Part shown: piece after piece, positions 31,043 through 38,897 of the stretch | Numbering within the stretch: the first letter of the stretch is position 1 | Layout: every line of letters starts with the position of its first letter | Assembly (NCBI RefSeq): GCF_001280085.1 | Contig: NZ_LGED01000203.1 | Location: forward strand, 1 to 64,000 | Length of the DNA stretch: 64,000 nt | Source of the DNA: Saccharothrix sp. NRRL B-16348 | GTDB taxonomy: Bacteria; Actinomycetota; Actinomycetes; Mycobacteriales; Pseudonocardiaceae | Reading direction: 5' to 3' | Made by a program: the position numbers and the translations under genes | Notes under the pieces: model-generated | Databases searched by the model: none | Seen by the model: only the letters and a program-made list of their open reading frames with translations | What the model was told of the DNA's origin: nothing

Positions 31043-32023
31043 TCACCGTTCCCAGACCTCGTCGCTCGTCGCGTGCGGCAGGGCCACGACGTTGGGGATC
31101 AGCTTGCGCACGTGCCGGCGGCCCAGGCGGCGGGCGTGCGCGGACTCCACCGGCAGCCCCGTCTTGCGGACCGCGGCCTCCTCCATCGTCCTCAGGTCGC
31201 CGAGGAACACCAGCACGACGCCGGGAGCACGCACGATCTTCTTGGCCGTCTCGCACAGCTCGAGCACGAAGTCGCCACCGCACCTGTCGATGTTCCGCAC
31301 GACGACCACGAACCGGCGACCGTGCCGGCGAGCGCGCAACGCCTGGCGGACGAGCTTCGCCAACTGGTCGCGGACCTCCTCGAACGTGCCCTTCGTGGCC
31401 TCGTCCCGCACGCTCGCGGTGAACCGGGCGATCGCGGTCGTCGCCGTCCACGCCCGGCCCAGCACGACCCAGAACACCAGGGCGAGCAGGACGGCGGCCA
31501 CCACCGGTGAGCGGACGGCCTGGGACGCGAGTTCGCCGACCGGGCCGCCCTTGCCCGCCATGCTGAAGACGGCGGCGCGCACGTCGGGCAGCGCGACGAC
31601 GCCGGCCGCGATGAACGCCGACACCACACCGGCGAGGACCTTGCGCCGCCGTCGCGTCCGCGGCGAACTCATCTCGACGGAGATCGGCTGGAACGCCCGG
31701 CGCACCCGGTTCCGGCGTTCCCCGGCGGCACGCGCGACGCCGCGCGCCAGCAGCCCGCCGGCCGGCAGCGCGTCACCTTCCCAGTCGGCCGCGTCGAGCG
31801 AGCAGACGACGTGGGACCGCGCGGGCAGCCGCTCCCGGAGCAGATCGGCGATGTCCGGCTGTCCTCCCGTGTCCCAGCCCGTGACGGCGACCGTGATCGG
31901 CGGGTCGTCGTCGGGCCACTCGACGACCACCACCTCGATCGCGGTGACGACCGCGTCGGCGGGAGACGGTCTGGCGTGGTCGGGCTTCGCCGGCGTCGTG
32001 CTCGAGGAGGTCCCGGGCTTCAT
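31043..32023 (-). CDS. KAP P-loop NTPase-like protein, N-terminal half with degenerate Walker A
   Basis: 326 residues. ITVAVTGWDTGGQPDIADLL (about 43-62) aligns with the KAP Walker A region (G-x-W-G-S-G-K-T) but lacks the Lys. VVCSLDAADWEGDALPAGGL follows at the place of the usual F-x-A-W block. Two transmembrane helices (VLAGVVSAFIAAGVVALPDV and SPVVAAVLLALVFWVVLG) are inserted as in KAP proteins. The Walker B-like strand is FVVVVRNIDRC, with the family's D-R-C, then VVLVFLGDLRTMEEAA. The sequence stops where a KAP protein would continue, at RKLIPNVVALPHATSDEVW. GGGGAGG lies 5 nt before ATG. The membrane gene downstream carries the missing part. Confidence 0.65.
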   Translation of the reverse strand: MKPGTSSSTTPAKPDHARPSPADAVVTAIEVVVVEWPDDDPPITVAVTGWDTGGQPDIADLLRERLPARSHVVCSLDAADWEGDALPAGGLLARGVARAAGERRNRVRRAFQPISVEMSSPRTRRRRKVLAGVVSAFIAAGVVALPDVRAAVFSMAGKGGPVGELASQAVRSPVVAAVLLALVFWVVLGRAWTATTAIARFTASVRDEATKGTFEEVRDQLAKLVRQALRARRHGRRFVVVVRNIDRCGGDFVLELCETAKKIVRAPGVVLVFLGDLRTMEEAAVRKTGLPVESAHARRLGRRHVRKLIPNVVALPHATSDEVWER

Positions 32024-32112
32024 GCGCGCCTCCCCGTGAGCGTTCCGGCACGCGGAGTATCGCACCGAACACGCGACGTGAACCCGCATCGAGCGGTGTG
32101 TCGGCGGGCGGG

Positions 32113-32706
32113 CTAGTGGCGCATCACCCAGGTGTCGACCTCGCCCACCTGGTGCACCGACGGCGGCCGGCCGTCCAGGGCGCGGTGGACGGCTTCGAGC
32201 ACGCCGACCGACGCCTCCTCGTGGCTGAGCCAGCGGGTGCTGCCGCCGTGCCGGACGAACCCCAGCACGACCTGCTGCGTCGGGTGGCCGTCCAGGGCCG
32301 GGTCGGGCACGCCGCGGACCGCGTGGATGGCGCCGCTGTCGTGCACCTCGACCACCGGCGCGTGCGGTGCGAGCAGGGGCGCGACGGCCCGCAGCACGGC
32401 GTCCCGGTAGCTCGCGTGCACCCAGGCCACGAGCAGGTCGGCGGGCCGGTCGACGACCTCCCGGACCCGCTCTGCCAGCTCGACCGGTCTGGCCCAGTCC
32501 GCCGCGACCGCGACCCGCGAGCCCTCCACGCCGGTCACGTGCGGCACGTGGCCGCGCCCGCGCAGGGCCGCCTTCGCCGCGCTGCCCAGCACGCCCTCGG
32601 GTCGCCGGCTGGGCAGCACGACCTGCCACCCCTGCGCCAGCAGCTCGTCCGCGCACCCCTTCAACATCCCGGTGCCACCCAGGACCAACGCCGTCCGCTC
32701 GCTCAT
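32113..32706 (-). CDS. Short-chain dehydrogenase-like protein
   Basis: 197 residues. It opens with the dinucleotide-binding motif TALVLGGTGMLKGCADELLA (G-G-T-G-M-x-K-G) and VVLPSRRPEG. The SDR catalytic Tyr-x-x-x-Lys is not visible; the centre has LLVAWVHASYRDAVLRAVAP. Such SDR-like proteins of ~200 residues are common as accessory proteins with unknown substrate. Its ATG overlaps by 4 nt the stop of the upstream kinase gene, so the two are co-translated. Confidence 0.7.
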   Translation of the reverse strand: MSERTALVLGGTGMLKGCADELLAQGWQVVLPSRRPEGVLGSAAKAALRGRGHVPHVTGVEGSRVAVAADWARPVELAERVREVVDRPADLLVAWVHASYRDAVLRAVAPLLAPHAPVVEVHDSGAIHAVRGVPDPALDGHPTQQVVLGFVRHGGSTRWLSHEEASVGVLEAVHRALDGRPPSVHQVGEVDTWVMRH

Positions 32707-33299
32707 CGCACCGACTCCTCGCCGCGCTCCGCCGCCCGTCGCAACGGGCCGGACCGCCATTGGTCGACCTCACGCTGCCCGCGCAGCCGCACCACCGCGA
32801 GTCGATCGGCGTGCTCGCCCCGGAGCACCGCCCGGACCCGCTCGCCGGTGCGGGCATGCGACTTCCACGCCCACCGCAACAGGTGCTCGGGATCGGTGAA
32901 CACCGTGCGCAGGGGCGGTTCGACGTTGCCGTTCCACAGCTCCTCGCGGCGCAGCCGGCGCACCGCCGTCCGCACCGTCACCCGCCGCATCACCACGTGC
33001 CGCGGGTGGTCCAGCCAGAGCAGCGTGTCGGCGTGCTCCAGCAGCACCGGCCGCGCCAGGCTGTACTGCCACTCGGTGGCCCACGCGTCGCCCTTGACGA
33101 ACCGGCGCACGTCGGCCTCGAACTCGGGCCTGGCCGTCCACTGTGGACCGTGGAACAGCGAGTCCATCTCCACATAGGACAGCCCGAGCGTGCGTGCGAC
33201 GAGACTGGCCAGGGTCGATTTCCCGGAGCCGGACGTGCCGGCCACGAGCACCCGACGCGGCGGGTGCGGCAACTCGTCGGCTGGTCCCAGGAGCGGCAC
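32703..33299 (-). CDS. Adenylate-kinase-like P-loop NTPase (FlaR/topology-modulation type)
   Basis: 198 residues. Walker A VLVAGTSGSGKSTLASLVAR (about 17-36) is followed by YVEMDSLFHGPQWTARPEFE, the family's substrate region with H-G-P-x-W. LLWLDHPRHVVMRRVTVRTA and ELWNGNVEP complete the typical plan. These proteins resemble adenylate kinase and shikimate kinase, but no specific substrate is established. It is the first gene of a pair with the SDR-like gene. GTG start, with TAGCCT 6 nt upstream (leaderless). Confidence 0.8.
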   Translation of the reverse strand: MPLLGPADELPHPPRRVLVAGTSGSGKSTLASLVARTLGLSYVEMDSLFHGPQWTARPEFEADVRRFVKGDAWATEWQYSLARPVLLEHADTLLWLDHPRHVVMRRVTVRTAVRRLRREELWNGNVEPPLRTVFTDPEHLLRWAWKSHARTGERVRAVLRGEHADRLAVVRLRGQREVDQWRSGPLRRAAERGEESVR

Positions 33300-33308
33300 C
33301 GAGCCAGG

Positions 33309-34601
33309 CTACCGCCAACCGGCGTCGAGCAACTCCGCCACGCGCACGGGTTCTCCCGTCTCCAGGCTCCGGTTCGCCGCGAAGCCCGTGACCAGGGACA
33401 ATGCCCCGTCGCGGTGCGTGGCCCGGCGGCCGAGCGGGTCCGGTTGGCCGGGCGGGCCGTAGAGCACCGCGGTCATCCGCGCGTCCGCGCCGCCGTGCCC
33501 GGCGCCGCCCGCCTCCAGCGGGACCTCCGCGGCCCGCCCGAACAGCGGCTGCACGGTCAGCCGGACGTGCCCCTCCTCGGGGTTGGCCTCCTTGCCGTGC
33601 ACGCCGGGCTGCTGGCCGCTGACCCAGCTGTTCTCCACGACCTCCAGCTCCAGCCGGCCGCGGCTGCCGTTGACCATGAGCCGGTAGCCCTCCCACGGCG
33701 AGTAGGCCGTGAGGTGGTAGGTCAGGTTCGCGCCGTTGGCGTAGCGCACCAGCACCGACAGGTCGTCCTCAATGGACACACCGGGCGCGAACGGGTTCCG
33801 GTCGCGGTGGTAGCCGTCCTCGTGCTCGGCGTCGAGGTAGAGCCGGCGCAGCCACTTGTCGCGCTCGACGTGCAGGGCGAACGGGTCGTCCTGGGCCTCC
33901 GGCGAGCCGTGCACCCGGTCGTAGGGCCGGTGGTGGCCGTGGCGCTTGCCGTTCTCGTCGCCGTAGAAGAACAGCCGCCCGTGCGCGTGCACGACCTCCG
34001 GCGCCGAGTCGACCCACCAGTTGAGCAGGTCGAAGTGGTGGGTGGCCTTGTGCACCAGCAGGCCGCCGGAGTTGGCCTTGTCCCGGTGCCAGCGGCGGAA
34101 GTAGTCGGCGCCGTGGCGCACGTCGAGCAGCCACTCGAAGTGCACTGAACCGATCTCGCCGACCGCGCCGCCGGTCAGCAGCTCGCGGACCTTCTCGTGC
34201 ACCGGGTTGTACCGGTAGTTGAACGTGACGGCGACCCGGCCGTCGGTGCGCTCGACCGCGTCGAAGACCTTGCCGACGCCCGCCGGGTCGACCGTCATCG
34301 GCTTCTCGGTGACGACGTCGCAGCCCGCGTCCAGCGCCTCCACGATGTAGGTGTCGTGGTGGCGGTCGACCGTGCAGACCACGACGACGTCGACCCGCTC
34401 GGCCTCGATCATCCGCAGGAAGTCCTCGGCGGCGTAGGTCGGCACAGGCCGGTCCAGGCGTTCGTTGTGCACGGCCATGCGGGTGGGGTTGACGTCGCAG
34501 AACGCGACCAGCTCCCCCTGCTCCGCGTGCCTGACGATCGCGTCGACGTGCAGCTCGGCGCGTGCGCCGGTGCCCACGACCGCGTAACGCCTGCGTGCCA
34601 T
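33309..34601 (-). CDS. Gfo/Idh/MocA family oxidoreductase
   Basis: 430 residues. The NAD(P)-binding fold starts YAVVGTGARAELHVDAIVRH, followed by LVAFCDVNPTRMA. The hallmark CDVVTEKPMTVDPAG (E-K-P, about residues 93-107) is present. The C-terminal domain contains SGGLLVHKATHHFDLLNWWV (about 170-189), with the conserved H-x-x-D. Members oxidise or epimerise sugars, inositols and their derivatives. It is longer than usual (often ~350), with an insert carrying His residues (GKRHGHHRPYDRVHGS). AGGAGG lies 7 nt before ATG, and a LacI-type operator overlaps the promoter region, so sugar-responsive control is likely. Confidence 0.88.
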   Translation of the reverse strand: MARRRYAVVGTGARAELHVDAIVRHAEQGELVAFCDVNPTRMAVHNERLDRPVPTYAAEDFLRMIEAERVDVVVVCTVDRHHDTYIVEALDAGCDVVTEKPMTVDPAGVGKVFDAVERTDGRVAVTFNYRYNPVHEKVRELLTGGAVGEIGSVHFEWLLDVRHGADYFRRWHRDKANSGGLLVHKATHHFDLLNWWVDSAPEVVHAHGRLFFYGDENGKRHGHHRPYDRVHGSPEAQDDPFALHVERDKWLRRLYLDAEHEDGYHRDRNPFAPGVSIEDDLSVLVRYANGANLTYHLTAYSPWEGYRLMVNGSRGRLELEVVENSWVSGQQPGVHGKEANPEEGHVRLTVQPLFGRAAEVPLEAGGAGHGGADARMTAVLYGPPGQPDPLGRRATHRDGALSLVTGFAANRSLETGEPVRVAELLDAGWR

Positions 34602-34612
34602 GCGCGCCTCCT

Positions 34613-34626
34613 GGTAAGCGTTTTCC
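34613..34626. promoter_or_regulatory. LacI-family-type operator upstream of the Gfo/Idh/MocA gene
   Basis: On the minus strand the sequence is GGAAAACGCTTACC, close to the LacI/GalR consensus TGnAAnCGnTTnCA with the central CG. It lies 11-24 nt before ATG and touches the ribosome-binding site. No LacI regulator is in this window, so it would act in trans. Confidence 0.55.
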
Positions 34627-34671
34627 ACACACGCTAACCCGCGCCGGCCGCACACCGTCAAGGGCGTGGTC

Positions 34672-35265
34672 TCACCCGGTGGTCAGCGACTCCAGGTGCC
34701 GGCGCAGCACGGCGCGCATGACGTCCGGCGTGGTGAGGTCCGGCTGGAGCACCCCGTTCACGGCGAGGCCGTCGAGCAGGGAGGCCAGCCGCTCGGTCTC
34801 CAGCGCCGCGTCCGACACCCCGCCCTCGGTCAGGACCTTGCCGATCAGCGTGCGCATCCCCTGGTGCAGCCGCCGCGCCTCGGGCCGCAACGCCGGCCGG
34901 GTGCGCGCGGCGGTGACGAAGGCCAGCCAGATCTCCGACTCGTCGCGCCGGTCCGGGTCGAGGGGCAGGAGTTCGCCGAGCAGGTCCGCGACCGCCTGCC
35001 GCCTGCCCTCGCGCGTCGGCGCCGACCTGGCCTGGGCGGCGCGGGCCAGGACGCGGCGCTCGAGCCGGTCGGTGAGCTCCTCCAGCGCGAAGCGGAGCAG
35101 GTCGTCGTGGTCGGCGAAGTAGTGCCGGACCGAGCCGATGGCGAGGCCGGCCTCGTCGGCGACGTTGCGCAGCGACGCCTGCTCCAGGCCGTGCCGGCGG
35201 ACGACGCGGAACACGGCCTCGGCCACCTCGCGGCGGCGGGCTTCGGGATCGACCACCTTGGGCAC
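34672..35265 (-). CDS. TetR family regulator
   Basis: 197 residues. The helix-turn-helix is in LEQASLRNVADEAGLAIGSV followed by RHYFADHDDLLRFAL, a BetI/PfmR-like arrangement. A C-terminal ligand domain follows (ESEIWLAFVTAARTRPALRP). GTG 35265 is chosen because AAGGAT lies 3 nt before it; a GTG 15 nt further upstream is possible but would overlap an operator. Two similar palindromes lie between it and the divergent membrane gene, which is its probable target. Confidence 0.85.
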   Translation of the reverse strand: MPKVVDPEARRREVAEAVFRVVRRHGLEQASLRNVADEAGLAIGSVRHYFADHDDLLRFALEELTDRLERRVLARAAQARSAPTREGRRQAVADLLGELLPLDPDRRDESEIWLAFVTAARTRPALRPEARRLHQGMRTLIGKVLTEGGVSDAALETERLASLLDGLAVNGVLQPDLTTPDVMRAVLRRHLESLTTG

Positions 35266-35274
35266 GATCCTTTT

Positions 35275-35313
35275 TAGCACAGCCGTGCTAGATTATTTGG
35301 CACGGTCATGCCA
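35275..35313. promoter_or_regulatory. Twin operators between a TetR gene and a divergent membrane gene
   Basis: TAGCACAGCCGTGCTA (35275-35290) and TGGCACGGTCATGCCA (35298-35313) share the form T-R-GCAC-R-G-Y-C-R-TGC-Y-A. Their centres are 23 bp apart, about two helical turns, so two TetR dimers could bind on the same face. They cover the intergenic space between the two start codons. Confidence 0.75.
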
Positions 35314-35330
35314 TGAACGAGGGGGACGTC

Positions 35331-35768
35331 GTGCTGACTTGGGTGTTGATCGCCGTCGCGGTGGTCGTGGTGGTCGTGAAGCGGTTCCACGGCGAGCGGG
35401 TGAACGCGCGCGACCTCGCCGGGCCGCCGCTGGTGCTGCTGGGGCTCGGTGTCCACGGGCTGACGGAGGTGGAGCTGACCGCGGTCGACTGGCTGTGGCT
35501 GGTGACGGGCTCGGCGGTCGGCCTGGGGCTGGGCGTGGCGCGCGGCGCGACCGTCCGCGTGTTCTCGCGCGACGGCGTGCCGTGGCAGCGGTACACGCCG
35601 TGGACGCTGCTGGTGTGGGCCGGCTCGGCCGCGGTGAGCGTGGCGCTGGGCCTCGCCGCGTCGGCGGCCGGCACGCCGGCGGACGCGCGCCCGCTGACGC
35701 TGTCGATCGGGATCGGCCTGCTCGGCGAGGCGATCCCGATCGGCGTGCGCCTGCTGAAGGCGGCTTAG
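35331..35768 (+). CDS. Four-helix membrane protein, DUF1453-like
   Basis: 145 residues with four hydrophobic helices: LTWVLIAVAVVVVVVK, GPPLVLLGLGVHGL, VDWLWLVTGSAVGLGLGVAR and LLVWAGSAAVSVALGLAASA, ending LLGEAIPIGVRLLKAA. The plan resembles the CcdC/DUF1453 group. GTG 35331 is preferred because GAGGGGGA lies 5-10 nt upstream; ATG 35313 would start inside the operator. Divergent from, and probably repressed by, the neighbouring TetR. Function unknown. Confidence 0.7.
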   Translation: MLTWVLIAVAVVVVVVKRFHGERVNARDLAGPPLVLLGLGVHGLTEVELTAVDWLWLVTGSAVGLGLGVARGATVRVFSRDGVPWQRYTPWTLLVWAGSAAVSVALGLAASAAGTPADARPLTLSIGIGLLGEAIPIGVRLLKAA

Positions 35769-35825
35769 TGCCGTGACCGGCAGCCTGTGCCCGGCAGACG
35801 CGGCGAAGGCTGCCGGGTCACGGCG

Positions 35826-37136
35826 CTAGCAGGCCGGGAAGAGGCGGCGGGTGGTGTTGGGCGCGGTGTAGGCGGCCGGGTCGCTGAACCGGCAGCCGTA
35901 GTCCGGCGCGGCGACCACGGCCGGGTCGTCCACCACGTCACCGGCGGGACGGCGGCCGGTGTCGGCCCAGGTCACCAGGTCGTCCCAGGCGGCGCCGACC
36001 TCGGTCGGGCTGAACTCGCAGTGGCCGACCGCGCGGATCGCCCGCTGCGCGAGCAGGTGGCCGCGGCCGTTGCGCTCGACGTCGCGCTCGTAGACCTGCT
36101 CCATCGAGAACGGCACGAACAGGTCGCCGAGGTCGTGCAGCGACAGCACCGGCGCGGTCGGGCGGCCGGCGATGGCCGGCACCTCGGTCAGCTTCGGCGT
36201 GAGGCGGGCCCGCACGTTCTCCGGCAGCACGCGCTGGACCTCGCGGTTGACGTCGACCGGCGCGTTCGGCTCGTACCGGGTCAGGGCGTTGGTGGCGAGC
36301 TGACCGGGATTGGTCGCCAGGCCCTCGCCGGACGACGTGGCGGCCAGGCCGAACACGAAGTCCTTCCAGTACGCGAACGCGGGCGCGGCGCCGGGACGCG
36401 GGCCGCCGCTGCGGTTCGCGACGACCGCGGCGAACTGCGCGCCGCGCTCGTTCGGCGTGCCGGTCAGCCCGAGTTCGGCCTGGATCCGGGGCACCACGGC
36501 GGACAGGTAGTCGTCCGGCGCCGGCCAGGCGCGGACGCCGCTGATGGCCTGCGCGGCCAGGTTGAAGTCGAGGATGAAGTCGAACAGCTCGTGGTCGCCC
36601 AGCACACCGCACAGCGGCAGCGCGGCTTTGTAGAAGCCGGGGAACTGCTCCAGGGACCGGCCGATGACGTGGCCGCCCATGGAGACGCCGACGATGAACG
36701 TGTCGCGGGGCTTGCCGACGAGCTTGTGGAACTGCTTGGCCAGGCCGTGGGTGCTCAGCACACCGGCCTTCACGTCGTAGTTGTTGGCGTAGTAGCTCGA
36801 CGCGGCCCAGGCGAAGCCCTGGTCGAGGAGCTTCTGACGCAGGCCGTACGCGGGCGGGTCGACGGTGAGCACGGTGCTCGCGCCGCGGTAGCCGTGCGCC
36901 CACATGGCCAGCCGGCCGTTCCAGCGCGGCGGCACCTCGATCGTGTAGGCCGCGTGCTCGTGCACGCCTTGGAGCACCCGCGACGGCTCACCGCCGACCT
37001 GCGCCGGGGGCAACGGCGGGTTGTTGATCGTGTAGCCGGGCAGTGGCTGGTCACCGGGCGGCGTCGACGCCGCGGCCGGTGGCGCCAGCAGGACCAGGAC
37101 GAGCGCCAACCCGAAGATCCGTCGCATGGCGCCCAT
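35826..37136 (-). CDS. Secreted alpha/beta hydrolase
   Basis: 436 residues. A signal peptide (MRRIFGLALVLVLLAPPAAA) with an Ala-x-Ala end is clear. The mature protein has RLAMWAHGYRGAS (oxyanion strand), the nucleophile GVSMGGHVIGRSL (G-x-S-M-G-G, about residues 155-167), an acid candidate in LSLHDLGDLFVPFSMEQV and a His in RAVGHCEFS. Cysteines near the end (DYGCRFSD, LFPAC) may form a disulfide. It resembles secreted esterase/tannase-like hydrolases; substrate unknown. ATG 37136 (MGAMRRIF) or 37127. It starts 5 nt after the GNAT gene stop, so they share a transcript. Confidence 0.8.
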   Translation of the reverse strand: MGAMRRIFGLALVLVLLAPPAAASTPPGDQPLPGYTINNPPLPPAQVGGEPSRVLQGVHEHAAYTIEVPPRWNGRLAMWAHGYRGASTVLTVDPPAYGLRQKLLDQGFAWAASSYYANNYDVKAGVLSTHGLAKQFHKLVGKPRDTFIVGVSMGGHVIGRSLEQFPGFYKAALPLCGVLGDHELFDFILDFNLAAQAISGVRAWPAPDDYLSAVVPRIQAELGLTGTPNERGAQFAAVVANRSGGPRPGAAPAFAYWKDFVFGLAATSSGEGLATNPGQLATNALTRYEPNAPVDVNREVQRVLPENVRARLTPKLTEVPAIAGRPTAPVLSLHDLGDLFVPFSMEQVYERDVERNGRGHLLAQRAIRAVGHCEFSPTEVGAAWDDLVTWADTGRRPAGDVVDDPAVVAAPDYGCRFSDPAAYTAPNTTRRLFPAC

Positions 37137-37141
37137 TCTGC

Positions 37142-37645
37142 TCACCACCGCAGGTCCGCCACCAGCTCTTCGTGGGTCAACTGGTAGTTCAACGGATAGG
37201 TGACCCGGATGACGTCGTCCTCGTCGCGGGTCAGGCGCGCGCCGGGGAACACGCGGGCGACCAGCCGCAGCATCGGCTGGTTCTCCCCCAGCACGTCGCC
37301 GTGCAGCTCGGCGTAGCGCAGGTCGGTCGCCAGGCTGCCGAGGGCGGCCATGAGCCGGGTGCCGACGCCCTTGCGCTGCCACGGGTCCACCACGGCGAGG
37401 GCGATCTCCGCGGTGTCGTCACCCGTGGCGATCAGGCGGGCGATGCCGACGGGTGTGCGGTGGCGCTCCGCGACGACGGCGACCTTGCGGTGGCCGTCGA
37501 GGTCGGTCAGCCGGCGGCGCATGGACGCGGTGAGGCGGGGCACCGGCGCGTGGAAGCGCAGGTAGCGGCTCCGCGGGGACAGGCCGTCGAAGACGGTGTC
37601 GACGGCGTGGCCCGCCTCGGCGGCGTGCAGTTCGCGGACTCTCAT
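37142..37645 (-). CDS. GNAT family N-acetyltransferase
   Basis: 167 residues. Opens MRVRELHAAEAGHAVDTVFD, then GLSPRSRYLRFHAPVPRL, the start seen in GNAT proteins related to protein-lysine acetyltransferases. Motif A is LAVVDPWQRKGVGTRLMAAL (Q-R-K-G-V-G, about residues 83-102). The C-terminal ~60 residues (LLVARVFPGARLTRDEDDVI-like segment) are typical. Divergent from the HxlR regulator and just downstream of its palindrome, so it is a likely target. Followed 5 nt later by the secreted hydrolase gene. Confidence 0.85.
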   Translation of the reverse strand: MRVRELHAAEAGHAVDTVFDGLSPRSRYLRFHAPVPRLTASMRRRLTDLDGHRKVAVVAERHRTPVGIARLIATGDDTAEIALAVVDPWQRKGVGTRLMAALGSLATDLRYAELHGDVLGENQPMLRLVARVFPGARLTRDEDDVIRVTYPLNYQLTHEELVADLRW

Positions 37646-37659
37646 GGCGGACGCCCCTT

Positions 37660-37678
37660 GGGTTCGGATTCCGAACCC
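37660..37678. promoter_or_regulatory. Perfect palindromic operator between GNAT and HxlR genes
   Basis: GGGTTCGGA, one T, then TCCGAACCC: 9-nt arms with a 1-nt centre. A weaker related site (GTTTTCCGAAC) lies at 37690-37700, nearer the HxlR gene. Placement between divergent genes fits an HxlR dimer controlling itself and the GNAT-hydrolase unit. Confidence 0.8.
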
Positions 37679-37722
37679 TAGCTGGATCCGTTTTCCGAAC
37701 GCAAGGGGTATCGTCGGTGGGC

Positions 37723-38178
37723 ATGGCCCCCGTGAAGGTCGCCGACGAGCTGTGCACCCTGTCGCTGCCCGCCGCCCTGCTGGGCGAGCGCTGGACCTTG
37801 CTGCTGCTGAGGCAGGCGTTCCTGGGCACGCGGCGGTTCGAGGACTTCCAGACCGAGATGGACATCTCCCGCAGCGTGCTGACCGAACGGCTCGGCACGT
37901 TGGTCGAGGAGGGCATCCTGCGCCGTGAGGCGTACAAGGACGTGCGGACGCGGTACGAGTACCGGCTGACCGAGAAGGGCCTGGAGCTCTACCCGGTGCT
38001 GATGGCGTTGCGGAAGTGGGGCGACCGCTGGATGTCGCCCGCCGAGGGCCCGTCGTTCGACGTGCACCACCGCACGTGCGGCGGCGACATCGGCGTGCAC
38101 GTGTCGTGCGAGGGGTGCGGCGCCGAGCTGACCGCGCGGGACGTCCGCGTCACGCCGCTGCGCGACTCACGCGCGTGA
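37723..38178 (+). CDS. HxlR family winged-helix regulator
   Basis: 151 residues. The HxlR core is ALLGERWTLLLLRQAFLGTR followed by RFEDFQTEMDISRSVLTERL (recognition helix, about residues 37-56) and the wing REAYKDVRTRYEYRLTEKGL. A C-terminal extension with HHRTCGGDIGVHVSCEGCGA carries four Cys, with pattern C then CxxC, and may bind zinc or sense redox state. ATG 37723 lies 8 nt after TATCGT (leaderless); GTG 37717 with AAGGGG upstream is an alternative. The last 12 nt overlap the convergent membrane gene. Confidence 0.87.
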   Translation: MAPVKVADELCTLSLPAALLGERWTLLLLRQAFLGTRRFEDFQTEMDISRSVLTERLGTLVEEGILRREAYKDVRTRYEYRLTEKGLELYPVLMALRKWGDRWMSPAEGPSFDVHHRTCGGDIGVHVSCEGCGAELTARDVRVTPLRDSRA

Positions 38179-38616
38179 CGCAAGCACCTGCTCGACGGCC
38201 GAGACGACGAAGATCAACCCGAGCAGCACGGCGAACATGACGAAGTAGACCGTGTGCTCCTGCAGCTCGGCGCGGTCGGCCGCCCACACGTCCATGGCGG
38301 CGAACGCGGTGAACCACGCCAGCCACCCGACCACGGCCGCGGCGAGCCACCGGGTGCTGCGCCGCAGCACGGCGGCCACGGCGAGCAGGCCCAGCACCAG
38401 CTCGACCAGCTTGACGACCCAGATCACCGGCAGCACCCAGTCCGGGCCCACGTCCAGCGTGGCGTCGAGGTAGCGGCCCACCTGCTGCTGCCGGTCCTTC
38501 CAGCCCAACGGGAGCTCGGCGAAGTTCAGCACGCCGAACAGGGCGAGGAACACCCCGATCGGCCCGAACAGCCTCGACCACCGGGCACTGCCGCCCAACA
38601 CCGGACCACCGGACAT
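38167..38616 (-). CDS. DoxX-like membrane protein
   Basis: 149 residues with four hydrophobic helices: LFGPIGVFLALFGVLNFAEL, WVLPVIWVVKLVELVLGLLA, WLAAAVVGWLAWFTAFAAMD and YFVMFAVLLGLIFVVSAVEQ. The helix with VVKLVELVLGLL is typical for DoxX-like proteins. No cofactor motif is visible. ATG 38616 follows GGAGGGGG by about 8 nt; a GTG two codons upstream is possible. Its 3' end overlaps the HxlR gene by 12 nt. Confidence 0.7.
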   Translation of the reverse strand: MSGGPVLGGSARWSRLFGPIGVFLALFGVLNFAELPLGWKDRQQQVGRYLDATLDVGPDWVLPVIWVVKLVELVLGLLAVAAVLRRSTRWLAAAVVGWLAWFTAFAAMDVWAADRAELQEHTVYFVMFAVLLGLIFVVSAVEQVLASRA

Positions 38617-38815
38617 GGCCACCCCCTCCGCCTCCCCGAATGATGACCCGGCGGCACGGTGAGCGAAGTACGGCTGTCCGCACCCCCTCGGTGACGCCCG
38701 CAGAGGTTAACGGCCCGGAAATACGTCACCAATCGTGCGCGTTACCGCCGGGAGTCATCTCTTTCCGGTGATTAACGCGTTCCACCGGACCGCGGCGCGG
38801 CACCCTAACCGGGCA

Positions 38816-38845
38816 TTGCCGGCACAGAAAGTCGACTCCTATATT
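38816..38845 (+). promoter_or_regulatory. Promoter of the small secreted protein gene
   Basis: TTGCCG (38816-38821) and TATATT (38840-38845) with an 18-bp spacer, in a locally AT-rich stretch. The leader of about 45 nt ends with GAGGAG 7 nt before ATG 38898. The rest of the 280-bp intergenic region shows no gene. Confidence 0.6.
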
Positions 38846-38897
38846 CGGACGAGCTCGATTGCGCTGACCCGAGCTTTTCCCGATGAGGAGAAATCTG

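Noticed and set aside
30000..34000. Integrated mobile element around the accessory block
   Set aside because: No integrase, transposase, tRNA target or flanking direct repeats were seen; only gene content suggests insertion.
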